Source: Anaerolineales bacterium (GTDB taxonomy: Bacteria; Chloroflexota; Anaerolineae; Anaerolineales; UBA11579). Taken from it: a stretch of DNA of 61,288 nucleotides. Position 1 is the stretch's first letter. The number at the start of each line of letters is the position of its first letter. Made by a program: the position numbers and the translations under genes. The stretch lies in contig JAFGDK010000108.1 in NCBI GenBank assembly GCA_016932165.1, positions 1-61,288 of the forward strand. Reading direction: 5' to 3'. Below the pieces are notes generated by a model. That model saw only the letters and a program-made list of their open reading frames with translations. It searched no databases and was not told where the DNA came from. Below are positions 50,956-60,204 of this stretch, piece after piece.

Positions 50956-51903
50956 TTAGCCTGATAACTTCGCCAGTATTACGGTGATATTGTCTGGTCC
51001 TCCAAAGGTATTGGCAGCATCCACCAGGTTTTGGCAGGCGCGTTGCGGGCTGGTTGATTCGCTGATGATCTGGAAGATTTGGTCTTCGGTCAGCACGCCC
51101 CACAGGCCGTCTGAGCAGATCAGGATGTATCCGGGCTGGGGCATCGAGGCGGTAAAGATATCTGGATCAGGCGCGTCGCCCTGGCCCAGGGCGCGGTACA
51201 GCATTGATTTCTGGGGATGATGCTCGGCTTCTTCTGCGGTGATCTGGCCCAATTCTTCCAACCGCTTCACCAGGGAATGGTCGCGGGTCAGGAGCTGCAT
51301 CCGGCCATCAAGGAATACATTATATGCCCGGCTGTCACCCACATGGGCGATGGTCATCTGGGTGCCGATGGTAATGATGGCGGTTAGCGTGGTGCCGCCG
51401 CCGGGGGCAGTTTTTTCGATCCGGTTGTGGGCATCAAAGATGCCAACCCGCATGATCTCCTGAAGGGACTCTTCTGGCGGCGAAGGATTGTTACCATACA
51501 GCGGGTTGAATAATTTGCCTACCAGATAGCTGCTCATGGTACGCACTGCCGTCTCGCTGGCCATTTCACCATGGCTGTGCCCCCCCATACCGTCTGCTAC
51601 CATGAAGATCCCTAATGGGAGAGAGGAGGTTGAAGTCCCGATCAATGAACTGAAGGCGAAGAGTGAATCTTCATTTTTATTGCGGGTTTTGCCCACATCC
51701 CTGGCTGCCCCTACCACCAATTGTGTCGGGTTGATGCGCTTATCACCGACTGAAATCTGTTCCAATTGCTCTTCAGACAGTGGCGCAGTAGCAGCTTCAT
51801 TTCCATTGGGGGGCGATTTGAGTTCGGCCGTGGCGGCAAGATTTTCCGGATTGCCCAGACCAGATCCTTTTCGGTTGAATAGTTTGTCTAATAGTTTTTT
51901 CAC
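50956..51903 (-). CDS. PP2C-type serine/threonine phosphatase
   Basis: The GTG at 51903 follows AAGGA, giving 315 residues; a TTG at 51945 overlapping the kinase stop is an alternative. After a low-complexity N terminus the catalytic domain shows TRNKNEDSLF, VADGMGGHSHGE, HVGDSRAY, SDGLWGVLTED and GGPDNITVI. It is the standard metal-dependent partner for a Ser/Thr kinase and would reverse its action. Confidence 0.92.
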   Translation of the reverse strand: MKKLLDKLFNRKGSGLGNPENLAATAELKSPPNGNEAATAPLSEEQLEQISVGDKRINPTQLVVGAARDVGKTRNKNEDSLFAFSSLIGTSTSSLPLGIFMVADGMGGHSHGEMASETAVRTMSSYLVGKLFNPLYGNNPSPPEESLQEIMRVGIFDAHNRIEKTAPGGGTTLTAIITIGTQMTIAHVGDSRAYNVFLDGRMQLLTRDHSLVKRLEELGQITAEEAEHHPQKSMLYRALGQGDAPDPDIFTASMPQPGYILICSDGLWGVLTEDQIFQIISESTSPQRACQNLVDAANTFGGPDNITVILAKLSG

Positions 51904-51941
51904 GTTTGGTCCTTGATGTTGGATTTCTTTGGCATTTTGGA

Positions 51942-53843
51942 TCAAGCCAGCATGGCGTAGACCATGTTATCTGTGGATCCGAAATAGATCAGATCGTTGT
52001 AGGCTGCAGCGGTACTGGTGATCGCCCCTTCGGTGGCGAATTTCCATCGCAGGTGACCGGTGGCAGCCTCCAGGCAGTAGAAATGTTTGTCCACCGAGCC
52101 GACGTAGATGGCGTCTTTATAGAAAATTGGTGAGGCTGAGACTTGATGCTCTGTTTTATACTTCCAGATCTCCTTAGAGGTTTGGGCGTTCACACAGTAG
52201 ATTTGATGATCGGCAGCTCCCACATAAAGCAGATTTTCGATCACCACTGGTGAGGATACCGAACCGCGTCCCAGGCGGAAACGCCAGTGTGCCCAACCGG
52301 TGTTGGCATCCAGTGCATATAAGGTGGAATCGACTGATGTGAAATAGATGATATTGTTTTTGATCGTTGGGGATGAGGAAACAGCTCTTTTTGTCCTGAA
52401 CCGCCACTTAATATTGCCGCCAAAGTCGAAACAGAGAATTTCATTCATCTCTGTACCAACATAGATATAATCTTTTGTGATCAGCGGGGTGGAGCGGATT
52501 GCTCCGCCGGCATCTGCCCGCCAGGCAGGCCTGCCGGTGTTTACATTGACCGCATGCAGATACCCATCGTCGGAGCCAATGAAGATGTGTCCCTGGGCAA
52601 TGGAAGGGGAAGAACGGAAAGGACCGTCGCCGGGGTATTGCCAAACCCGGCTGCCTGTCCGGCGAGAGACCGCATGCAGGTAGTGATCCTCAGACCCAAT
52701 GTAGAGGTTTGATTCTGTCACGGCCGGCCTGCCGGGGATCCCCGCGCTGGTGGCATACTTCCAGAGGAATTTTCCGTTGCCGGCATCCAGCGCGTAGAGG
52801 TTGTGGTCGTAGCTGGCGATGTACAGGATTCCATCCTGGACCACTGCGCCGCCTCTGACCTCATCTTCGCATTCAAATGTCCACACAGGTTTGACATTCG
52901 TATTGCCTGCAATCCCGGCAGTTTTCATTGGCTGGTGAGAGAGAATTCCGGTTTTCCGTCCAGCGGTGAACAAGGCTTCCTTCATCTCTTCAGCATTTTT
53001 ATAACGATCCTTGGGGTCGTATTCCAGGGCGCGGTCGATCACTGCAATCAATTCCTTGGAGACATTTGGATTGATTTCTTCAATCGGCCTTTCGTTGAAG
53101 GAGAAGGGCGGTTCCAAGCGCGGATCTCTCAAGGTCAGCAGGTGATGAAGCGTGGCGCCGAGGGCATAGATATCTACCCTGGGTGTGGCTTCCCCGCGAT
53201 ATTGATCGGGTGGGGAATAGCCCTGGGTGCCGATCATTGTGTTTTTTTCCATCGGGTCGAATAATTTGGCGATCCCGAAATCCACCAGCATGACATGGTT
53301 GGTTGGGGTGATCATGATGTTGGAAGGTTTGATGTCCCGGAAGATGATCTGTTCAGGTTCTCGCGTGTGGAGGTAATGCAGCACATCGCACAATTCGATC
53401 CCCCAGTTGATCACCGTGGATTCGGGGAAAAAGGTTGCGGATTCTGCCAGGATGGATTCCAGATCCTTGCCGTGGACCATTTCCATCACCAGGTAGGCGC
53501 GGTCGTTGAGCATAAAGTAATCGTAGATGCGCGGGACAGCCTGGTGCCGCAAGGTGGCCAGGATATTGGACTCCCGTTCATAATTGAGGTAGATTTTCTT
53601 GCGGACCAGCGGGTCGCTGATCTGGCTGATCATCTCTTTTACGGCAACCAGCCTAATGGCTTTAAAGTTTGTATCCCTGGCGCGGTAAACTGTACCCATT
53701 CCCCCGACCCCAATGGTATCCTGGATTTCGTAACGATCCTGGAGCAGGTCGCCGGGTTTTAGTTTTGTGCTGCCTCCACCTGGAGACGGTTCTCCTAACT
53801 TGCGCGTTGAGGTATCCGTCAATGGGCGCTCCTTATCCTGCAT
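51942..53843 (-). CDS. Ser/Thr protein kinase with C-terminal PQQ-like propeller
   Basis: The 633-residue protein has a kinase domain (about 38-300): glycine loop GVGGMGTVY, ATP lysine in VAVKEM, catalytic loop FRDIKPSN at 168-175 (Phe in place of the usual His) and DFG at 188-190. Then comes a PQQ/beta-propeller region of about seven repeats (about 330-633; motif SSP.....Y.GS.D..LYAL). No membrane segment separates the parts, unlike PknD-like kinases, so the propeller is predicted cytosolic. It heads the operon. Confidence 0.9.
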   Translation of the reverse strand: MQDKERPLTDTSTRKLGEPSPGGGSTKLKPGDLLQDRYEIQDTIGVGGMGTVYRARDTNFKAIRLVAVKEMISQISDPLVRKKIYLNYERESNILATLRHQAVPRIYDYFMLNDRAYLVMEMVHGKDLESILAESATFFPESTVINWGIELCDVLHYLHTREPEQIIFRDIKPSNIMITPTNHVMLVDFGIAKLFDPMEKNTMIGTQGYSPPDQYRGEATPRVDIYALGATLHHLLTLRDPRLEPPFSFNERPIEEINPNVSKELIAVIDRALEYDPKDRYKNAEEMKEALFTAGRKTGILSHQPMKTAGIAGNTNVKPVWTFECEDEVRGGAVVQDGILYIASYDHNLYALDAGNGKFLWKYATSAGIPGRPAVTESNLYIGSEDHYLHAVSRRTGSRVWQYPGDGPFRSSPSIAQGHIFIGSDDGYLHAVNVNTGRPAWRADAGGAIRSTPLITKDYIYVGTEMNEILCFDFGGNIKWRFRTKRAVSSSPTIKNNIIYFTSVDSTLYALDANTGWAHWRFRLGRGSVSSPVVIENLLYVGAADHQIYCVNAQTSKEIWKYKTEHQVSASPIFYKDAIYVGSVDKHFYCLEAATGHLRWKFATEGAITSTAAAYNDLIYFGSTDNMVYAMLA

Positions 53844-53860
53844 ATTTAAACGGTATTCTC

Positions 53861-53866
53861 ATTATA
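53861..53866 (-). promoter_or_regulatory. Near-leaderless promoter -10 of kinase operon
   Basis: A perfect TATAAT on the leftward strand lies 17 bases before the kinase ATG, predicting a leader of about 10 bases and no clear ribosome binding site. The -35 is weak. Confidence 0.45.
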
Positions 53867-54008
53867 GGCTGAGAGCGGAAAAATTGTAGAGAATTTGTGT
53901 GATAATTCCATGATGAATAGGTCCCAGAGCCTGCAGATATTTTATATTAAAAAACGATTACTGCAGATAGATTATGCTGAGTTTTTAGGGCAAGGCCCCA
54001 GTCGCAGG

Positions 54009-54797
54009 CTATTGGGGCTGTTTTTTTATGATCGCTGGTGAGTATTTCACTGCGGTTTGTTTATCGGCGGCCAGCAGGACTGGAAAGGGTGTTTCGGGTG
54101 CGTTCTGGTGGGCAAGATAAGGAAAGGGAGACCCCTGGGGGTGTAACGAGGCGTACCCACCAGCCTCTTCCAGCACCAGCCAACCGGCGGCGATATCCCA
54201 AATTTTTGGGTTTGCATGAAAACCAAGCAGGGCTGCCCCCCGCGCCACCAGACAAAAATCATAGGCCACCGCGCCCAGCATGCGGAATTTATACTGGATG
54301 TTGAGGTCATAGCGCCGGATGCTTTTGGAGCAGGTGGCGAAGAATGCGGTTGGCATGTTGGGGTGCAGCGGCTGGACGGTGAATGCCATTCCGTTGAGGA
54401 AGGCCCCCGCCCCTCTTTGAGCGCTGTACACTTCTTCGTGGCGGGGAAAACACAGCGCGGCGGTTTCCGGGATTCCGGCCACCAGACGAGCAATCGAAAC
54501 GCCCCAGGTGTGGATCCCCAGGCTGAAATTGGTCGTCCCATCAAGTGGATCGATCACCCAGAGAGGCTTGTCTGGGTCTATATCGAGGTTGTTGGTCTCT
54601 TCGGTGAGGATCTCGTCATCGGGATAGGCAGTCTGTATCGCAGAACGAATGAATTCGTCTGCGGCCATGTCTGCTTGTGTGACCACTGTGCGGTCTGCTT
54701 TGACTTTCGGGTCAGTTCCGCTCAGTTTGAAGTGGCTGTTGAGCAGTTCGCCGGTCTCCTCGGCCAGTTTTTGGGCAAAAATTCGGGTCTCTGTCAT
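54009..54797 (-). CDS. Inositol monophosphatase family protein
   Basis: The 262-residue protein has the IMPase metal sites: EET at 66-68, DPLDGTTNF at 83-91 and the later WDIAAGWLVLEEAGG. It dephosphorylates inositol phosphates, bisphosphate nucleotides or fructose-1,6-bisphosphate; sequence alone does not tell which. It lies upstream of, and in the same direction as, the kinase operon, separated by that operon's own -10. Confidence 0.88.
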   Translation of the reverse strand: MTETRIFAQKLAEETGELLNSHFKLSGTDPKVKADRTVVTQADMAADEFIRSAIQTAYPDDEILTEETNNLDIDPDKPLWVIDPLDGTTNFSLGIHTWGVSIARLVAGIPETAALCFPRHEEVYSAQRGAGAFLNGMAFTVQPLHPNMPTAFFATCSKSIRRYDLNIQYKFRMLGAVAYDFCLVARGAALLGFHANPKIWDIAAGWLVLEEAGGYASLHPQGSPFPYLAHQNAPETPFPVLLAADKQTAVKYSPAIIKKQPQ

Positions 54798-54908
54798 TTT
54801 TTATCCTCTCCGGGTTGGGGTGCCGGCAGTATTCTAACACGCCGAGCCAGTTGGCAGCAGCCAGTTGAGTGTGAATAATTTGTCTATCACCTGCCGGCTG
54901 CCGGCTGT

Positions 54909-54929
54909 ATACCGCCTTAGAGGCGGTAT
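54909..54929. promoter_or_regulatory. Palindrome inside the nicotinate-salvage promoter
   Basis: ATACCGCCT and AGGCGGTAT form a perfect 9-bp inverted repeat around TAG. Its right arm overlaps a TATAAT -10 (54927-54932) for the rightward gene, so a protein bound here would block it. Confidence 0.5.
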
Positions 54930-54968
54930 AATCACTTCAACAACCAATTAGTTTGGTAGGGAATCTAG

Positions 54969-56516
54969 ATGAGAGAACAAGTAAAAAGGTTCGCTGAGGG
55001 GATTTTGTACACTGATCAGTACCAGCTGACCATGGCGCAGTTGTATTTTCGCATGGGTCTGCACGAGAAGAAAGCGCAGTTCGACTATTTCTTCCGCAGT
55101 TATCCAGATTACGGCTCGCATTCTGCTGGTTATTGCATCAACGCCGGGCTGGAGTGGCTGATGGATTGGATGGCGGAGTCTCGCTTTGGGCCGGCAGAGT
55201 GTGAAGCGCTGCGCAGCCAAAGAAGCACCAGCGGGAAGCCGGTCTTTGCCGAGGATTTTCTGAGTTGGCTGTGTGAGTATGGCAACTTTGAGAGCATCAC
55301 TTTGCTGGCAGTACCCGAAGGGCGCGTGGTTCACCCGAATACGCCGATCGGTGTGGTGACCGGCAGTCTGGCGATGGCGCAGATCATGGAAACGGCCTTG
55401 CTCAATCTGATGACTTACCAGACCCTGATCGCCACCAAGGCTGCCCGCATCCGGCAGAGCTGCCAGAACCAGCTGCTGCTTGAATTTGGGCTTCGCCGGG
55501 CGCAGGAACGGGCTGCAATCGCTGGTACGCGGGCGGCCCTGATAGGCGGAGCAAATTTTTCGTCCAATGTGGGCACCTCTCACGCCCTGGGGTTCGCGCC
55601 AAAAGGCACCCATGCTCACAGCATGGTGCAGGTATTTCTCTCCATGGGGGGAACCGAATTGGATGCCTTCAGAGCGTACGCCGATCTGTACCCTGACGGC
55701 TGTATCCTGCTGGTGGATACGATCAACACCCTGGAAAGCGGCGTGCCGAATGCCATCCGCGTTTTCGAGGAGTTGAAGAGCAAAGGCCATAAGCCGGGCG
55801 GCATCCGTTTGGACTCTGGAGACCTGGCTTTCCTTGCCATTCACGCCGCCAAACAGTTGAACGATGCTGGTTTCGCAGATGTTCAGATCGTGCTGTCCAA
55901 CAATTTGGATGAACTGGCTATCTGGCAGATCACCACCCAGATCCAGCAGGAAGCGCCGCGCTACGGCGTTTCGCCGGAGGCTCTTATTGGGCGGCTGTCG
56001 TATGGGGTCGGTACTGGTCTGATCACCTCCCGGGGAGACAGCGCCCTGGATGGGGTTTATAAGCTGGTCGCGCTGGAAGAGGATGGCGAATGGGTGCCGG
56101 CGATGAAGATTTCAGAAACCCCTTCCAAAACGCTCAACCCGGGTAATAAACGTCTCTGGCGGGTGTATGACCAGCGCGGCCATGCCACTGCTGATTTAAT
56201 TGCATCCCATGATGAGGAAGTTGCGGGTTATGACCCGCTGGTGCTGCGCCATCCTTCTCTGGTCACCATGCAGCGCTGCCTGGCAAAATCAGAGATCAGC
56301 GCCATCGAACCCTTGCTGGAGGAGGCTGTTATCCAGGGGAGGCAGATGATTCGCCCGCAGGAAATGGAAGAAATGCGCGCCCGGCGGCGAGAGGATTTAC
56401 TAAAACTCGACCCGGGTGTGCGGCGGATGGTCAACCCGCATATTTATCACGTTTCGCTTACCCAGAAATTGTGGGACCTGAAGCAAAATTTGATCCACCA
56501 ATATAAACAGGACTGA
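54969..56516 (+). CDS. pncB: Nicotinate phosphoribosyltransferase
   Basis: The 515-residue protein begins with [18 protein letters not shown], contains [13 protein letters not shown], the [11 protein letters not shown] phosphoribosyl-site segment and [12 protein letters not shown]. These are typical of the long nicotinate phosphoribosyltransferases (Preiss-Handler route). It converts nicotinate and PRPP to nicotinate mononucleotide. A nicotinamidase-like gene follows 26 bases later, completing salvage from nicotinamide. Confidence 0.93.
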   Translation: MREQVKRFAEGILYTDQYQLTMAQLYFRMGLHEKKAQFDYFFRSYPDYGSHSAGYCINAGLEWLMDWMAESRFGPAECEALRSQRSTSGKPVFAEDFLSWLCEYGNFESITLLAVPEGRVVHPNTPIGVVTGSLAMAQIMETALLNLMTYQTLIATKAARIRQSCQNQLLLEFGLRRAQERAAIAGTRAALIGGANFSSNVGTSHALGFAPKGTHAHSMVQVFLSMGGTELDAFRAYADLYPDGCILLVDTINTLESGVPNAIRVFEELKSKGHKPGGIRLDSGDLAFLAIHAAKQLNDAGFADVQIVLSNNLDELAIWQITTQIQQEAPRYGVSPEALIGRLSYGVGTGLITSRGDSALDGVYKLVALEEDGEWVPAMKISETPSKTLNPGNKRLWRVYDQRGHATADLIASHDEEVAGYDPLVLRHPSLVTMQRCLAKSEISAIEPLLEEAVIQGRQMIRPQEMEEMRARRREDLLKLDPGVRRMVNPHIYHVSLTQKLWDLKQNLIHQYKQD

Positions 56517-56542
56517 TCTCGATCGAAAGGAAAGACAACCAG

Positions 56543-57562
56543 ATGGTAACTCTCCCTATCCCTGAATTTCATGACCCGGAGAAAGTTGGCGAAATCTGGC
56601 GGGTGAACTACCAGCAGCGGGCAGCGGATGCCCAATTGTGGGCAGCAAAATACGACATCCAGCCTTCAGGAATTGATCCTGTCAGGGTCAATCTGCTGCT
56701 GGTGGATGTTCAGAATACTTTCTGCATCCCTGGTTTTGAATTGTTTGTGGCTGGCCGTTCAGGAAATGCCGCCGTGGAGGATAACCAGCGGCTGGCAGCG
56801 TTTGTCTATCATAACCTCAACCGGATCACCGGCATCACCCTGACAATGGATACCCACCAGGCGATTCAGATCTTCCACGCAATCTATCTGGTGGATGAGG
56901 ATGGGAATCATCCCGATGCTTACTCACTGATCTCCACTGAGGATATCCAATCTGGTAAATGGGGTTTTAATCCGGCTGCAGCGGAAACCCTTTTGATTGA
57001 ACCCGATACTGCCCAGCGGAATCTGGAGCATTATGTCCGGGCGCTGGAGGCCGCCGGCAAGTATCAGCTGACTGTCTGGCCGTACCACGCGATGCTGGGA
57101 GGGATCGGCCATGCGATCGTCCCAGCAATTGAGGAGGCGGTCTTCTTCCACAGCGTCGCCCGCTATTCTCAGCCCGATTTTCAAATCAAGGGGATGAACC
57201 CATTCACCGAGCATTATTCTGTCATCGGACCAGAGGTGCTAGAGGATGCCCGCGGTGAAAGGATTGCAGCCCGCAACCCGGCTTTTGTGCAGAAGCTGGC
57301 CGATTGCGACCTCACCCTGATCGCCGGGCAGGCCAAGAGCCACTGCGTGGCGTATACCGTCTCCGACTTGTTGGATGATATTCTCAAGGTAGATGCTAAA
57401 CTGGCGGCGAAAGTGTGTTTACTGGAAGATTGCACCTCTCCGGTGGTAGTGCCGGGGATGGATTACACCGAGCCGGCTGAGGCTGCCTTCCAGCGCTTTG
57501 CAGAGGCTGGTATTAAGTTGATCAAGTCCACCGATCCGGTGGAAAGCTGGTATCCGGGATAG
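56543..57562 (+). CDS. Nicotinamidase-related (isochorismatase-fold) protein
   Basis: The 339-residue protein has the cysteine-hydrolase core: catalytic Asp55 in LLVDVQNTFC and the later AGQAKSHCVAYTVSDLL with the catalytic cysteine, plus a TMDTHQ segment for metal-binding histidines. It is longer than common nicotinamidases (about 200) through added N-terminal and central parts. Adjacent to pncB, so hydrolysis of nicotinamide to nicotinate is likely, though other amidase activities remain possible. Confidence 0.82.
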   Translation: MVTLPIPEFHDPEKVGEIWRVNYQQRAADAQLWAAKYDIQPSGIDPVRVNLLLVDVQNTFCIPGFELFVAGRSGNAAVEDNQRLAAFVYHNLNRITGITLTMDTHQAIQIFHAIYLVDEDGNHPDAYSLISTEDIQSGKWGFNPAAAETLLIEPDTAQRNLEHYVRALEAAGKYQLTVWPYHAMLGGIGHAIVPAIEEAVFFHSVARYSQPDFQIKGMNPFTEHYSVIGPEVLEDARGERIAARNPAFVQKLADCDLTLIAGQAKSHCVAYTVSDLLDDILKVDAKLAAKVCLLEDCTSPVVVPGMDYTEPAEAAFQRFAEAGIKLIKSTDPVESWYPG

Positions 57563-57579
57563 GGGATTGATGGATCCAA

Positions 57580-57614
57580 AAAGGGGGCTGTTGGTCAAAG
57601 AGCCTTCCTTTTCT
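57580..57614. terminator. Terminator between convergent nicotinamidase-like and amidohydrolase genes
   Basis: AAAAAGGGGGCT pairs with AGCCTTCCTTTT (two G-T pairs, one mismatch) around an 11-base loop. Confidence 0.5.
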
Positions 57615-57632
57615 CAATAGCACAGTTTGAAA

Positions 57633-59621
57633 TTATCCCCTCAATTGATCCCCTACAATTTCTGCATAGTCCTGGGTGACGGTCTTTTCTGGGTCTGCGC
57701 CCAACAAGGTGATCAATTCGGTGATGAGGGCGGCTTTCTCTTCAGCATCAGTGCGGCTCCAGGTGCGGGATTTGAGCTCCAGGTAGTGTCCAAGCTGTGG
57801 CGTTTTAACTGTGTCGATATTCACGTAGAATTCTTCCTGTTTGTAGCGCACCAGCCAGCGCAGGCGGTCTTTTTCGATGAACATTTCTCTGTCTGGGGTG
57901 AAATACTCCCGCAGGAAGCGCAGACTTTGAGTGGCTGGGGCCAGGAAGCGGCTGCGTGAGAGCATGACTTTGCTGGGGAACTCTTGCTCCCGTCTCGGAC
58001 CGACATGGGTCAGCCGGGAGCGAACGTAAGCTACCTCGCCATCCGCATTGATGAATTCATCCTCGCGGTGTCGCACGGAACCCTGTTCCGGGTCATTGAA
58101 GATGAAGTAGGTGTCAAATTCCTGGTAATGCCGGGAGTACACAATTTCGAGTTCGGGTTTCTTAAGAGATTCGATGCTGATCTCCGGCTCACTGATCTGC
58201 ACCTTGGCCTGGACCTCGTAACTCTCACCCTCGGTCGCGCCGCCGATGGCAATCAGTTTGGAGAGCACCGACTGCTCCCGCTTGATCAGGAACTGATCGA
58301 TCCTTTTGGCGTATTGGTTGGCTTCTTCCATCAGGGCAGGCAGGTTGATGGTGGTCAGTTCACCGTCTTGCATCAGCCAGCGCCCGTTTACCATCACGTC
58401 GGTTACATCGGTGGATTTGGCGGCATACACCAGTTGGGCGTAGATCCCGTCGGGGTCGCGGCGGAAGCGCGGGTTGTTGTGGAGCGTATCCAGATCGACC
58501 AGGATCAGATCGGCGCGTTTTCCTGCTTCCAGCGAGCCGGTAATCTCCCCAATGTGCATCGCTTCGGCACCCATGCGAGTGGCCATCAGCATGGCTTGCC
58601 TGGCCGGCAGGGCGGTGGGATCATTCTCACGCGTTTTGGCCATAAAAGCCGCCAGACGGATTTCCTCGAACATGTCCAGGTCGTTGTTTGAGGAAGGGCC
58701 GTCTGTGCCGATCCCGACATTTAAACCTTCAGCCAGCATGCGCGTTACCGGGGCCATCCCGGAGGCCAGCTTCATATTCGAAGAGGGATTATGGGCGACA
58801 CCTGTGTTGTAATGTTTCATGGTGTTGATCTCCCCCTGGTCTACATGCACGCAGTGCGCCAGGAGCAGTTTGGCATCAAACAGGTTTTGCTTCTTGATAT
58901 ATGGGACCACCGGCATGTTTTCCTGCATACGCATATTTTCTACTTCAAAGGCCGTCTCAGCGATATGAGTATGCAGCGGGACATCATATTCGGCAGCTAA
59001 AGTGGCGCAAGCCCGCAAGATATCTGGGGTGCAGGTGTAGGGAGCATGCGGTGAAACCGCTGGAACGATCAGGTCGTGGCCTTTCCAGCCGACGATGAAT
59101 TCGCGGGCTGCTTCGAGAGAGTCTTCATACGAGCCGGCATCCGGGGAGGGGAACTTCAGCACCGTTTGACCGAGCACGCCGCGCAGCCCGGCTTTGACGG
59201 TGGCTTTGGCCACATCTTCTTCAAAATAGTACATATCGGCAAAGGCAGTCACCCCGCTGCGGATGAACTCGGCGCATCCGATCAATGTGCCGAGCTGGAC
59301 AAAGTCTGGAGAGACGAATTCACGCTCCACTGGCATCATATAGCCGAGCAGCCACACGTCCAGCCGCAGGTCGTCTGCCAGGCCGCGCAAAAGGGTCATC
59401 GGTACATGGGTATGAGCGTTGACCAAGCCGGGCATCAGCACCTTTCCACCGCAGTCGAAGGTCTTGGCATCCGGGTACTGCTTTTTAAGATCAGCTTCCA
59501 GCCCGACAGCCAGGATCGAGTCACCATGAATGGCAACTGCACCCGGTTCAAATTGCTGCATAGTCTGATCCATGGTTAGAACGATGGCGTTGGTGAAGAG
59601 CAAATCCGCTTTTTCAGACAT
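57633..59621 (-). CDS. Amidohydrolase (SAH/MTA deaminase-like) fused to CYTH-like domain
   Basis: The ATG at 59621 follows AGAGGGA, giving 662 residues. Residues 1-445 form a TRZ/ATZ-type amidohydrolase: metal motif NAHTHV near 68-73, HTHIAE, HCVHVDQGE and GTDGPSSNN, the set found in S-adenosylhomocysteine/5'-methylthioadenosine deaminases. From about 455 to 645 a second domain reads YEVQAKV, SVRHREDEF, RWLVRYKQEEFYVNID and YLELKSR, resembling the CYTH triphosphate tunnel fold. Single open frame without a stop. The CYTH assignment is by pattern and should be tested. Confidence 0.78.
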   Translation of the reverse strand: MSEKADLLFTNAIVLTMDQTMQQFEPGAVAIHGDSILAVGLEADLKKQYPDAKTFDCGGKVLMPGLVNAHTHVPMTLLRGLADDLRLDVWLLGYMMPVEREFVSPDFVQLGTLIGCAEFIRSGVTAFADMYYFEEDVAKATVKAGLRGVLGQTVLKFPSPDAGSYEDSLEAAREFIVGWKGHDLIVPAVSPHAPYTCTPDILRACATLAAEYDVPLHTHIAETAFEVENMRMQENMPVVPYIKKQNLFDAKLLLAHCVHVDQGEINTMKHYNTGVAHNPSSNMKLASGMAPVTRMLAEGLNVGIGTDGPSSNNDLDMFEEIRLAAFMAKTRENDPTALPARQAMLMATRMGAEAMHIGEITGSLEAGKRADLILVDLDTLHNNPRFRRDPDGIYAQLVYAAKSTDVTDVMVNGRWLMQDGELTTINLPALMEEANQYAKRIDQFLIKREQSVLSKLIAIGGATEGESYEVQAKVQISEPEISIESLKKPELEIVYSRHYQEFDTYFIFNDPEQGSVRHREDEFINADGEVAYVRSRLTHVGPRREQEFPSKVMLSRSRFLAPATQSLRFLREYFTPDREMFIEKDRLRWLVRYKQEEFYVNIDTVKTPQLGHYLELKSRTWSRTDAEEKAALITELITLLGADPEKTVTQDYAEIVGDQLRG

Positions 59622-59764
59622 AGAATCCCTCTTTTGTGTCAAAATTTAATCAGCACTTGTGAACAAACAACTTAAAAGCCGTCCATTGCAATGCCAACCC
59701 GAAGCCTATTCTCTTGTGTTCAATAATACGTGATTGTCAGCGGGAAGGCAAGCCGGTTGTCCAG

Positions 59765-60115
59765 TCAGCGAGTGGGTTTTTGTACAATCTGTGATGTAAA
59801 AAACCGCTCCTGAAACTCTGTGAGGGCGCGGATCTGATCCGGGGTGTATTGTACGCCTTCCGGTGCAATCACCAGTTTATCGTCCTCGTCATCCAGGCGG
59901 TGGATGACGGCAATACAAACCCCGGTGTAGGTGGCGACAGGCGCAAATACGCCCAACAAATAGGCATCCAGTTCTTCGCCATCTGGGCCGAAAATGCCGG
60001 GCAGGAAGCCGTAATTGACCGGGTAGATAAATCTGTGTTGCGGGTGTTTGGAACCCATCGCCCGGTCAATATGAATGGTGAGCGTTCGCCCGATAAATTC
60101 GCTTGTTTGGATCAT
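59765..60115 (-). CDS. Short inorganic pyrophosphatase-like protein
   Basis: The 116-residue protein matches the family I pyrophosphatase core: DRAMGSKHP, YPVNYGFLPGIFGPDGEELDAYLLG, and DDEDDKLVIAP. It is much shorter than the usual 170-200 and the metal motif DGDPLD reads DGEELD. Short forms like this are also known in clostridia as I recall. It would split pyrophosphate, or it may have drifted to another phosphoanhydride. Confidence 0.78.
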   Translation of the reverse strand: MIQTSEFIGRTLTIHIDRAMGSKHPQHRFIYPVNYGFLPGIFGPDGEELDAYLLGVFAPVATYTGVCIAVIHRLDDEDDKLVIAPEGVQYTPDQIRALTEFQERFFTSQIVQKPTR

Positions 60116-60204
60116 GGCACAGTTTTCTCAATAGATCTTAAACCCAAGCAGGTTTGCCAGGGTTAGGTTTGGGCCGTTTTTAGATCAGGTCTGATAACAG
60201 AAGT

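Noticed and set aside
53980..54030. Rightward hairpin with T-run (GCCCCA/TGGGGC then T7)
   Set aside because: No rightward gene precedes it, and it overlaps the end of the leftward phosphatase gene, so the T-run is the complement of its lysine codons.
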